Positions 7,353 to 13,436 of a stretch of DNA of 15,106 nt are shown here, in pieces (positions within the stretch are counted from its first letter, which is position 1; each line of letters starts with the position of its first letter). The notes under the pieces are model-generated. The model ran no database searches and was not told where the DNA came from. It saw only the letters and a program-made list of their open reading frames with translations. The stretch comes from Lachnospiraceae bacterium. GTDB taxonomy: Bacteria > Bacillota > Clostridia > Lachnospirales > Lachnospiraceae. The DNA is taken from the NCBI GenBank assembly GCA_015258095.1, contig JABZIV010000042.1, positions 1-15,106 on the forward strand, read 5' to 3'. Made by a program: the position numbers and the translations under genes.

Positions 7353-8447
7353 TTATACATTAAAGCGGAACAAAACGACATCGCCGTCCTGCATCACGTA
7401 CTCTTTTCCTTCCATACGGACAAGGCCCTTTTCTCTTGCAGCGGAGAGAGACCCGTTGTCCAGAAGGTCTTTGTAGTTTACCACTTCCGCCTTGATGAAT
7501 CCTCGCTCGAAGTCGGTATGAATCTTTCCGGCAGCCTGCGGCGCCTTCGTTCCTTTCTTAATCGTCCATGCTCTGGTTTCCTTCTCTCCGGCGGTAAGGT
7601 AAGACATGAGTCCCAGTAAGGAATAGGAAGCACGAACAATCTTGTCCAGACCAGACTCGGAAAGTCCCAAGGACTCCAGATACTCGCCCTTCTCTTCATC
7701 GGAAAGTTCCGAAATCTCCTGCTCAATCTGCGCGGAAATGACAAAACTCTCGGAATGGTTCTTCTTCGCGTACTCCCTCACCTTCTGGACATAGGGGTTC
7801 GATGCACCGTCGTCCGAAAGACTCTCTTCCCCTACATTGCAGGCATAAATCACGGGCTTACGGGTAAGCAGTCCCAGGCTGTCCAGGAACGCGGCATCTT
7901 CCTCTTCGGCTTCAAAGTTGATCGCGAGCTTCCCCTCTTCCAGATGCGCATGGAGTTTTTCCAGAAGAGCATACTCTTTCTTCGCATCCTTATCGTTATT
8001 CGCGAGTTTCTTCGTCTTTGCCATCCTCCGGTCTAAGACTTCCAGATCGGAGAAAATGAGTTCCAGCTCAATGGTTTCAATATCTCGAATCGGATCTACG
8101 GAGCCGTCCACATGAATGACATTATCATCATCAAAGCAACGAACCACGTGCACAATAGCGTCCGTTTCCCGAATGTTTCCGAGGAACTGATTCCCGAGGC
8201 CTTCTCCCTTGGAAGCACCCTTTACCAGCCCCGCAATATCTACAAACTCAATCACCGCAGGCGTAATCTTCTCGGAATGATAGAGGTCGGAAAGAAGTTG
8301 CAAGCGCTCATCCGGAACCGCTACAACGCCCACATTCGGATCGATTGTACAGAAAGGGTAATTCGCAGACTCCGCCCCCGCCTTCGTTATCGCATTAAAA
8401 AGAGTGGACTTTCCCACATTCGGTAAACCGACAATTCCCAGTTTCAT
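7353..8447 (-). CDS. ychF: Redox-regulated ATPase YchF (Obg-family, ribosome-binding)
   Basis: Universally conserved P-loop NTPase (Ola1/YchF) that binds ribosomes and in studied cases prefers ATP over GTP. The 364-aa protein starts MKLGIVGLPNVGKST with the G1 loop at 7-15. It has NYPFCTIDPN (29-38), the G3 region DIAGLVKGASKGEGLG (70-85) and, where GTPases have NKxD, NVGE at 204-207, the YchF hallmark that explains ATP preference. A charged coiled-coil segment lies at about 135-172. The C-terminal TGS domain is visible as FxTAGEKETRAWTI, GKIHTDFERGFIKAEV and MQDGDVVLFRF. An AAGGAG SD lies 10 nt before the ATG. It forms a single-gene unit with its own promoter and terminator. Confidence 0.98.
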   Translation of the reverse strand: MKLGIVGLPNVGKSTLFNAITKAGAESANYPFCTIDPNVGVVAVPDERLQLLSDLYHSEKITPAVIEFVDIAGLVKGASKGEGLGNQFLGNIRETDAIVHVVRCFDDDNVIHVDGSVDPIRDIETIELELIFSDLEVLDRRMAKTKKLANNDKDAKKEYALLEKLHAHLEEGKLAINFEAEEEDAAFLDSLGLLTRKPVIYACNVGEESLSDDGASNPYVQKVREYAKKNHSESFVISAQIEQEISELSDEEKGEYLESLGLSESGLDKIVRASYSLLGLMSYLTAGEKETRAWTIKKGTKAPQAAGKIHTDFERGFIKAEVVNYKDLLDNGSLSAAREKGLVRMEGKEYVMQDGDVVLFRFNV

Positions 8448-8535
8448 GTTTCTTATACTCCTTATTTTCTATTGTACAATTTTTCGGATTCTATCGAAAA
8501 AATCAGGAAACCTTATGTCATATTGAATCCGAGGT

Positions 8536-8564
8536 ATTATAACATTCTAAAAAGCTTCTCTCAA
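8536..8564 (-). promoter_or_regulatory. Putative sigma-70-type promoter of ychF
   Basis: On the minus strand, TTGAGA (8559-8564) and TATAAT (8536-8541) are separated by exactly 17 bp. Transcription would start near 8529, giving an 80-nt leader before the ychF ATG. A second TACAAT (8471-8476) is too close to the SD to be the main -10 box. Confidence 0.75.
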
Positions 8565-8606
8565 TAGACTTCCTATTCTTACTTATAGCTTAAAATGAAG
8601 CTCCCG

Positions 8607-9143
8607 CTAAATCGACTCATTGATTTTCTTTCTGTGAAATTGTTCTATCTCTTGCATAAAACAATCCGCTATTTTTCTATCCAGGATGATACTTACCGTC
8701 TCCAGCTTATTGAGTTTCTTCTCATGCAAACCATAAAAAATGGGATTCCTAATTTTTATGCTCATCTTCAGACAATGAAACGGACGATTCTTCATTTTTA
8801 TTTGTACTATGTCTTCAAGTTTAAATTTAAAATGTAATACACTCTGTCCTCTACTTCCATAAGTATAGTATTGAATAGCTTCATTTTCATAAATTTCTAA
8901 TTTCACTCCATTTATGAAGAGATAATATCCCATAAACCATACAAGGAGCGGAGCGATAATCAGCACAATTGCTATAATCAGTTTATCTGAAAAGTCAGTA
9001 TGATAACGCATAAGATACTTCAGTATCCACATAACAATAAAAGATAATACTACCATGGATAAGCAGCCTATCCGATTAAAGTTAGACTTGTGAGGATAGG
9101 TCAAGACAAGTTTTGGTTCCTCTTGTAAAATATCTAATTTCAT
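8607..9143 (-). CDS. Hypothetical two-TM membrane protein with a possible PH-like cytoplasmic domain
   Basis: I do not recognise a named family. The 178-aa product has a short polar N-terminus, two hydrophobic helices at about 25-46 and 53-77 separated by a short polar loop, and a soluble C-terminal part of about 100 residues. That part has alternating strands such as GVKLEIYENEAIQYYTY and SVLHFKFKLEDIVQIKM, then a helix near the end (ADCFMQEIEQFHR). Two TM helices followed by a strand-rich domain resembles bacterial PH-like or YcxB-type proteins, but this is a shape argument only. The ATG has a G-rich AGGGGG directly upstream at short spacing. The gene is clearly AT-rich (19 G/C in 60 at 8701-8760) and stands alone between ychF and abiEii. 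No convincing promoter or terminator was found for it. Confidence 0.7.
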   Translation of the reverse strand: MKLDILQEEPKLVLTYPHKSNFNRIGCLSMVVLSFIVMWILKYLMRYHTDFSDKLIIAIVLIIAPLLVWFMGYYLFINGVKLEIYENEAIQYYTYGSRGQSVLHFKFKLEDIVQIKMKNRPFHCLKMSIKIRNPIFYGLHEKKLNKLETVSIILDRKIADCFMQEIEQFHRKKINESI

Positions 9144-9293
9144 ATCCCCCTGTCTTTCGTATCCTTTCCTTTTTGAAAATTTGTATTTTCATACTCTCTA
9201 TTGGGTATTGCTCAGCAACTAAATTTACCATTAGAGGTCGAACTTCTTGACTCCTGCAAATATGCTAGCGGATTAAGGTATGCATGCATTATA

Positions 9294-10133
9294 TTACTCA
9301 ATCATTATTCTTAATTTTCGTGCGCTCCCTATCACTTCTTCCCATTCTAATGCACCTACGTAATAGTTCGTTTTACGGTAGTTATTCCATAGCTGCCTCA
9401 TTGTTTCATCATCAGCAATTTTATTGATAACATCATCTATTGTCCCAATCAGCTCAATAGACCCCCTTTTATTGCATGTTGCATAAAATGCAGCTTTCAT
9501 TGTATCTCTGTCAATAGTCACTGCATCTTGCTCAAGTAATACATGTATATCATAAAAATCTCTCATTCTGGTATTCGCTTCTGCCCTTACCATGATAGTT
9601 TCCAGCTTTTCCGCAAGAAGCGTTTCCAAATTGTACGCCCACAGCTCAATGGTTCTGTCCTCAATGATAAGCGGCAGCTCATGCGCTATTGCTTTCGGCG
9701 TAATCTCGTCACCGGTTGAAATATCCATCTTAATGGTCTGCTTTAGCTTATCCATAGTGCAGTCTATCATAAAACGAACACCTTCATACTCATGACCTTC
9801 CATAATATCCTGCACCTTAGTTATACGAAATAAAACTCCATCCTCTAAGCCAATTGCCATTATTTCTTCCAAAATTTTTTGCATTGCGCTTTTATTTAGC
9901 GGAAGTGATTTTACGGTAGTATCTATATCCATGGTTGAGCGCATATCCACACCTACCAAAGAAGATACTAAAAGCCCACCCTTTAACACAAAATTATCTC
10001 TATATCGTGATAGAGAAACTCTCTCCAAAAGTCTTTCCATCAGATATATTCTTAGCATTATCTGGGATTTGTCACTACTTCCTCCTGCTTTGTTTTTTAT
10101 CTTTGCCTTTACAGCTGTAGCACTTTTCATCAT
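9294..10133 (-). CDS. abiEii: AbiEii-type nucleotidyltransferase toxin of an AbiE toxin-antitoxin system
   Basis: Nucleotidyltransferase-like toxin of the AbiE abortive-infection system; studied relatives arrest growth and give phage resistance, with AbiEi as antitoxin. The 279-aa protein has FVLKGGLL (48-55), the nucleotidyltransferase acidic motif MDIDTT (68-73), a third acidic strand KMDIST (135-140), ETLLAEKLETI (170-180) with the conserved Glu-Lys pair, and TRMRDFYDI (188-196). These are in the order of the AbiEii/AbiGii family, and the length is typical. Its ATG (10131-10133) overlaps the abiEi stop by 4 bp (ATGA), so toxin translation is probably coupled to antitoxin translation. No catalytic motif seems missing, so the toxin looks intact. 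The exact target cannot be told from sequence. Confidence 0.92.
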   Translation of the reverse strand: MMKSATAVKAKIKNKAGGSSDKSQIMLRIYLMERLLERVSLSRYRDNFVLKGGLLVSSLVGVDMRSTMDIDTTVKSLPLNKSAMQKILEEIMAIGLEDGVLFRITKVQDIMEGHEYEGVRFMIDCTMDKLKQTIKMDISTGDEITPKAIAHELPLIIEDRTIELWAYNLETLLAEKLETIMVRAEANTRMRDFYDIHVLLEQDAVTIDRDTMKAAFYATCNKRGSIELIGTIDDVINKIADDETMRQLWNNYRKTNYYVGALEWEEVIGSARKLRIMIE

Positions 10134-10723
10134 AGTAATACCTCTGTATATTGTCTCACCTTATCCGAAATTCCCATGATGCGAGCATATTCCATGAGCT
10201 TATGGATATTTTTGTCAATACCTGAAAAATAAGACCTTAAAGCCATCTGGAATACTTGAATATCCATTCTTTTTTTATTCTTGATAATGTCACAGATACA
10301 ACGCTCTCTATCATAGATTCGTACTGTATTACCGGTAAAGGTCTTCTCCTCTGTCAAGCCAAGCTCTATCCATTCCGGTCTTACCGTATGGACTATAATA
10401 CCTTTATCTTTTAGATGTTTCGCATTATATCCTCGTCCAACAGTAATCACCGGTGCAAAAGGTTCTCTATCGGAAAGATTATGAATATACAAAGCTGTTT
10501 CATGCGAAAAAATAATTTTTCTATTTCTAAGTTGAATCAAATATAGTCTATCTTCCCATACATCAGGCGAAATATATATACCGGGAGCCACCTTTTCCAT
10601 TTCCTTCTTACGGACATAATCCAGAACTGCACATTTTGATACTCCTTCATTTTGAGCATCAATTAATCGAATATATCCATTCTGTTCTTCAAGTAATTGA
10701 TCAAAGATATTTACTTCGTTCAT
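10130..10723 (-). CDS. abiEi: AbiEi-type antitoxin and autorepressor
   Basis: Antitoxin of the AbiE pair; relatives have an N-terminal winged helix that binds the abiE promoter and a C-terminal domain needed for antitoxicity. The N-terminal part (about 10-60) has the helix-strand pattern with GYIRLIDAQNEGVSKCAVLDYV, then KVAPGIYISP, typical of AbiEi winged helices. The middle has the SHETALYIHNLSD box and a VITVGRGYN segment, again family-like. I chose the ATG at 10721-10723 (197 aa) because GGGGGG lies about 7 nt upstream; the in-frame ATG at 10738 lacks an SD and adds only five residues. The stop overlaps the toxin ATG. A promoter with operator-like boxes lies directly upstream, consistent with autorepression. 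Confidence 0.9.
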   Translation of the reverse strand: MNEVNIFDQLLEEQNGYIRLIDAQNEGVSKCAVLDYVRKKEMEKVAPGIYISPDVWEDRLYLIQLRNRKIIFSHETALYIHNLSDREPFAPVITVGRGYNAKHLKDKGIIVHTVRPEWIELGLTEEKTFTGNTVRIYDRERCICDIIKNKKRMDIQVFQMALRSYFSGIDKNIHKLMEYARIMGISDKVRQYTEVLL

Positions 10724-10746
10724 ATGAGCACCCCCCATTTGCTATA

Positions 10747-10775
10747 ATTTTAAAATTTAGTAGCGAAAAGGTCAA
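10747..10775 (-). promoter_or_regulatory. Promoter of the abiE operon
   Basis: On the minus strand TTGACC (10770-10775) and TAAAAT (10747-10752) are separated by exactly 17 bp, and transcription would begin around 10740, just before the abiEi SD. The -35 box lies in the centre of the A/B inverted repeat of the neighbouring operator boxes, so a protein bound there would block RNA polymerase. Confidence 0.72.
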
Positions 10776-10816
10776 TACCTTCTCGCTACAATATCGCATT
10801 TATGTAGCGAGAAGGT
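10760..10816. repeat. Three 13-bp operator-like boxes upstream of abiEi
   Basis: Box A GTAGCGAAAAGGT (10760-10772), box B (10777-10789, inverted) and box C GTAGCGAGAAGGT (10804-10816). B and C are perfect inverted copies with a 14-nt gap; A matches at 12 of 13 positions and faces B across a 4-nt gap. The A/B pair contains the -35 box of the abiE promoter. AbiEi proteins in other bacteria bind inverted repeats at their promoter, so these are the probable AbiEi sites. In RNA read from upstream, C/B could also fold into a 13-bp hairpin, but no strong U-tract follows. Confidence 0.8.
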
Positions 10817-10845
10817 AAATATCTGTTCTTATCCTCTGTATTCTC

Positions 10846-11697
10846 TTATCCTTCAATATCCGCCGACAATAGCCCTTTCTTAGGGCTGCCGCTAACTGCG
10901 ATGCTGTGTCCGAAGAAAAGCGCATCATCATCAAGATAAGCAGTAAAAGAACCACCCGCTGTCACCCAAAGCAAACTCAGGCTAATTCTTTTGGCAAAGC
11001 TGTCTTCCGTAATTAAAGCAGCCTCTTCTTCAGATTCCGCCCATTCACAGGCAAGTTTCGTAAGCTCTTTGGCAGCAAAACTACGCATGTCCGCATCCCA
11101 TTTTTCCTGTTCCAAAACCATTGTTTTCAGAAGCTTTTTTGCCTTTGTTATTCCGCTCTTATTATCCTTGTCTACATATAAGGAAATATGGATCTTGCCA
11201 CGAAGCCAAGCTATATTTCCCTCGAAACTTTTAAGCTGCTTATCATAAATCAGCTCCCCTAAGACATCGTCCTGCAAAACCACGGGTTTTCTATATTCTA
11301 TAAGCATTTCTTCAAGCTCAGGACAGGCTGCATCCTCTTCAAGAATATCTACGACTAAAAAATAGTTCTTTGCAGGCAAAGCTCCCTCAGGAACTTCCTC
11401 CGGCAGCTTTTCACGCACCCTTAGTTTGTAAATGCTTCCCTCTTCAAACTGAAATGGAGGCTCCTCTTTGTCTATAACCGGAAATTCGATCCGCCCTTCT
11501 TCTTTGTGAAGCTCTCCTGTTTTACAGTCTACATAAGCTAAGAAATAGGCATCCCATTCCCAAAACCCATTTCTTAGACTTCCTCCGCCTCCTTCGTGCC
11601 TTAGGACAATGATTTCTCTTTCCTTTTTATCAAAAGTATCTTCCCATTCTGAAAGCGTCATTTTATTTCTACGCCTCATGTACTCCAGTAGGTTCAT
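10846..11697 (-). CDS. DUF2262-like domain protein of unknown function
   Basis: 283-aa soluble protein without signal peptide or TM helix. The C-terminal half (about 138-283) resembles the DUF2262 family: a DDVLGELIYDKQLKSFEG opening, a WLRGKIHISLYVD strand, a long helical middle with the KRISLSLLWVTAGGSFTAYLDD segment, and an FFGHSIAV...G...ADIEG ending. The family call is from memory of this pattern. The N-terminal half is strand-rich, with WEWDAYFLAYVDCKTGEL (47-64). A strong GGAGGAAA site precedes the ATG. It lies 22 bp after the stop of a small acidic protein, so the two are probably cotranscribed. The function is unknown. Because DUF2262-type proteins occur in variable islands, an immunity or defence role is possible but unsupported here. 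Confidence 0.75.
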   Translation of the reverse strand: MNLLEYMRRRNKMTLSEWEDTFDKKEREIIVLRHEGGGGSLRNGFWEWDAYFLAYVDCKTGELHKEEGRIEFPVIDKEEPPFQFEEGSIYKLRVREKLPEEVPEGALPAKNYFLVVDILEEDAACPELEEMLIEYRKPVVLQDDVLGELIYDKQLKSFEGNIAWLRGKIHISLYVDKDNKSGITKAKKLLKTMVLEQEKWDADMRSFAAKELTKLACEWAESEEEAALITEDSFAKRISLSLLWVTAGGSFTAYLDDDALFFGHSIAVSGSPKKGLLSADIEG

Positions 11698-11719
11698 AGT
11701 TTTCCTCCGATAAAGCTAT

Positions 11720-11920
11720 TTATCCGTCAACGGAAATATCTCCGTACATTTCCCTAAGGTCAGGCAACATAAAGTCAATTATTCGATCCAAATTATCTCT
11801 ATAATTCTTTGCTAATGCTTTCACCTTATCTAAATATTGCTCTTTAGGCTCCTCATCCCAAGAAAAAATCAAGTTTTCATACTGATAAACGTACTGTTGC
11901 AAGCTTTCATCAAATTCCAT
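11720..11920 (-). CDS. Small acidic hypothetical protein, cotranscribed with the DUF2262-like gene
   Basis: I do not recognise this protein. From the ATG at 11918-11920 it has 66 residues and is rich in Asp, Glu, Tyr and Leu, with helix-forming stretches EQYLDKVKALAKNYRDNLDRIIDFML and a terminal LREMYGDISVDG. The chosen ATG has GGAGG 5 nt upstream, and that SD overlaps the alternative ATG at 11930-11932, which has no SD of its own. It has no TM or signal peptide. The end reads like the opening of a longer domain (MYGDISVDG then stop), so it may be a truncated relative of a larger family. It sits 22 bp before the DUF2262-like gene and 63 bp after the flavoprotein gene. Confidence 0.7.
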   Translation of the reverse strand: MEFDESLQQYVYQYENLIFSWDEEPKEQYLDKVKALAKNYRDNLDRIIDFMLPDLREMYGDISVDG

Positions 11921-11983
11921 GCTTTCCTCCATTCACTACTAAATGATTTCAAAGCACTGATCCTTTTCGGATAATCATTTCCC

Positions 11984-12601
11984 TTATCGAATAAAATTGG
12001 TAGCTATCCCCTCTTCTTGCTCCGGTAAACCGTATTTTTCTTTTCCAAGGGCAATGCTCTTCATCAGGAAAGCCATATTTCGTGCCAAGGTTCTCATGGT
12101 TTGCAGGCCTTCCAGGTCTTCCTTCGCCTCCACTTTTTCACATCCGTGAACACTGTTCCAGTATTGACTGGAGGCTACCGGCATTCCCGCGATTGTAAAA
12201 TACTTGTTTAATTCATCAAAGGTTGCGGATAAGCCGCCTCGTCTTGCCACAACCACACTGGCACCCACCTTCATGGTCTTATCAAAATGCGTGCTGTAAA
12301 ACAGTCTATCCAGACAGGCAATCAGTGTAGCATTTGCGGAAGCGTAATAAACCGGAGATGCCAGCACCAAAGCGTCTGCCGCTTCAAACTTCTCTGCAAG
12401 TTCATTTACCTCATCATGGAATACACATTTTCCATTTTTATAACAATAGCCGCAGGAAATACAGCCTCGTATATCTTTATTTCCAATCTGTACCACTTCT
12501 ACTTCTATATTTTCCTGCTCAAATACCTTTACCATCTCCGCGAGAGCGATACTTGTATTGCCTCCGACGCGAGGACTTCCATTAATCATCAATACTTTCA
12601 T
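11984..12601 (-). CDS. Flavodoxin-fold NAD(P)H-dependent oxidoreductase with an iron-sulfur-flavoprotein-like Cys motif
   Basis: 205-aa cytosolic FMN-binding protein of the NADPH-dependent FMN reductase / flavodoxin_2-like superfamily. The FMN phosphate loop is GSPRVGGNTS (8-17) and the second flavin loop is SPVYYASAN (82-90). Between them lies RGCISCGYCYKNGKCVFHDE, with cysteines 47, 50, 53 and 59 in a CX2CX2CX5C arrangement. This matches the compact motif that binds [4Fe-4S] in archaeal and clostridial iron-sulfur flavoproteins, so electron transfer is likely; the redox partner is unknown. A proper SD (AGGAGA) lies 7-8 nt before the ATG, the last of six similar SD-like repeats. The promoter lies about 105 nt upstream of the start. 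The small acidic protein gene follows. Confidence 0.88.
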   Translation of the reverse strand: MKVLMINGSPRVGGNTSIALAEMVKVFEQENIEVEVVQIGNKDIRGCISCGYCYKNGKCVFHDEVNELAEKFEAADALVLASPVYYASANATLIACLDRLFYSTHFDKTMKVGASVVVARRGGLSATFDELNKYFTIAGMPVASSQYWNSVHGCEKVEAKEDLEGLQTMRTLARNMAFLMKSIALGKEKYGLPEQEEGIATNFIR

Positions 12602-12608
12602 AAAATGT

Positions 12609-12687
12609 TCTCCTGACTCTTTTGTGTATCTCCTGTTACATATTTCCTGTAGTGTTTCTCCTGTGTCTCCTGTTCTGTCTCTCCTGT
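12609..12687 (-). repeat. Six SD-like ACAGGAGA repeats in the leader of the flavoprotein gene
   Basis: On the plus strand, TCTCCTG(T) copies start at 12609, 12629, 12643 (TTTCCTGT, one mismatch), 12657, 12666 and 12680. Four further copies match the 8-mer TCTCCTGT exactly and the first lacks only the last base. Three intervals are 14 bp, the others 20 and 9. On the transcript each is CAGGAGA, a near-perfect anti-SD match, and the copy at 12609-12615 is the functional SD. The others lie in a noncoding leader. Confidence 0.85.
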
Positions 12688-12713
12688 AAATCGATTAAAA
12701 AGCTGCATCTTGA

Positions 12714-12742
12714 AGTGTAGCACATTTTTACCGCCGTGGCAG
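12714..12742 (-). promoter_or_regulatory. Putative promoter of the flavoprotein gene
   Basis: On the minus strand, CTGCCA (12737-12742) and TACACT (12714-12719) are 17 bp apart, with TG one base before the -10 box (TGCTACACT), an extended -10. The leader would be about 105 nt and carries the SD-like repeats. A perfect 10-bp palindrome GAAGTACTTC (12742-12751) abuts the -35 box and could be a regulator site. Confidence 0.65.
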
Positions 12743-12761
12743 AAGTACTTCCTTGCGGCGG
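12731..12761. repeat. GC-rich hairpin overlapping the flavoprotein promoter
   Basis: CCGCCG (12731-12736) pairs with CGGCGG (12756-12761), and the inner part contains GAAGTACTTC (12742-12751). A TAAAAA run follows on the minus strand. It is the third hairpin after the ECF gene. Whether it terminates read-through or serves as an operator cannot be decided from sequence. Confidence 0.5.
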
Positions 12762-12800
12762 AAAACGAGTATCGCACGCTTTACGCACGATACTCGTTTT
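12762..12800. terminator. Symmetric hairpin, possible bidirectional terminator
   Basis: A 13-bp perfect inverted repeat, AAAACGAGTATCG (12762-12774) with its complement at 12788-12800, and a 13-nt loop. Each strand shows only four Ts after the stem, so termination would be weaker than at the neighbouring hairpin (12805-12847). It may back up that terminator for lar-operon transcripts. Confidence 0.6.
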
Positions 12801-12804
12801 GAAC

Positions 12805-12847
12805 AAAAAACGTGCCGGACCCGAGAATGCGGAATCCGGCACGTTTT
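12805..12847 (-). terminator. Rho-independent terminator of the larA-aquaporin-ECF operon
   Basis: A 13-bp stem (12807-12819 with 12835-12847; core CGTGCCGGA/TCCGGCACG) closes a 15-nt loop that itself contains CCG/CGG. On the minus strand it ends in TTTTTT, then GTTC. It lies 46 bp beyond the ECF gene stop. Confidence 0.88.
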
Positions 12848-12893
12848 CACTTGCCTTCTATAAAAAGACTTTGTGCAAATATCTTCCTATAAA

Positions 12894-13436
12894 TCAGGAA
12901 ATCCTGTTTTCCGTCAAATGTACCGCATTTGCCTTCTCGAGTCGCTCCATGAGAAGCGGAATCAGAAAGAGCTGCAAAAGAATTCCCGGGACGGAGGACA
13001 AAAAAACCGCCGAGAAAAACATCGGAAAAGTCAGGTTCTTTCCAAGAATGCCTAAGAGGAGAAAGTCCACTGCACCCCAGACCGCACGTCCTGAAAGCAT
13101 GGCGACGATAAGGGAAAAGAGAACCGCCTTCCAGCTCTTTTCTGTAAAACGACTGTAAAGAAAACCGATTACAAAGCCATACGTTCCAAGCTCAAAAGCC
13201 ATTGCGAGTGCCGTCGGGAAAATAGGCGGCATGCCGAAGAGCGCGGAACGAAGGAGCGGAATCAGTATCCCGAGAAGTAAACCATACAGCGGTCCCAGAA
13301 GCAGCCCGGCAAAGAGCACCGGAAAATGCATGGGAAGAAGTGCCTTTCCAATTTCCGGAATGCCGGAAGTAAGGACGGGAAGAACCATTCCCAGTGCCAA
13401 AAACATGGCGCTATAGGTCAATTTTTTTGTACGCAT
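12894..13436 (-). CDS. ECF transporter S component (substrate unknown)
   Basis: Substrate-binding membrane subunit of an energy-coupling-factor importer; such subunits capture a vitamin or other micronutrient and need the shared EcfA/A'/T module, which is not in this window. The 180-aa protein is almost wholly hydrophobic with about six TM segments. Near the N-terminus is SAMFLALG with the AxxxA pattern (A10, A14) by which S components dock onto EcfT. Next come LLPMHFPVLFAGLLLGPLYGLL and LRSALFGMPPIFPTALAMAFELGTYG, both characteristic of the ECF_trnsprt family (PF12822 type). The ATG shares its A with the TAA of the aquaporin gene (TAATG at 13434-13438), implying translational coupling. The operon terminator follows the stop. 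The larA context may hint at the substrate, but sequence alone does not identify it. Confidence 0.88.
   Translation of the reverse strand: MRTKKLTYSAMFLALGMVLPVLTSGIPEIGKALLPMHFPVLFAGLLLGPLYGLLLGILIPLLRSALFGMPPIFPTALAMAFELGTYGFVIGFLYSRFTEKSWKAVLFSLIVAMLSGRAVWGAVDFLLLGILGKNLTFPMFFSAVFLSSVPGILLQLFLIPLLMERLEKANAVHLTENRIS

Noticed and set aside
7149..7619. Plus-strand open frame of 156 codons
   Set aside because: It crosses the mraZ promoter and the ychF terminator and is antisense to the ychF 3' end; a shadow frame.
9144..9293. Promoter for the two-TM hypothetical gene (TTGCTG / TATGAA)
   Set aside because: The spacing is 19 bp and both boxes are weak matches; nothing else in this 150-bp gap stands out apart from a chance-level ATGCATGCAT palindrome.
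10777..10816. Terminator for the DUF2262-like gene formed by boxes B and C
   Set aside because: The 13-bp hairpin is possible, but the following ATTGACCTTTT is a poor U-tract, and the third box and -35 overlap point to an operator.
11941..11980. Possible terminator between the flavoprotein gene and the 66-aa gene
   Set aside because: AAATGATT/AATCATTT with an inner ATCC/GGAT can fold, but the stem is AT-rich, has an 11-nt asymmetric bulge and no U-tract follows. The genes may be cotranscribed.
12636..12842. Minus-strand open frame of 68 codons upstream of the flavoprotein gene
   Set aside because: It runs through the lar terminator hairpins, the promoter and the SD-like repeats; its codon pattern is not protein-like and no SD was seen.
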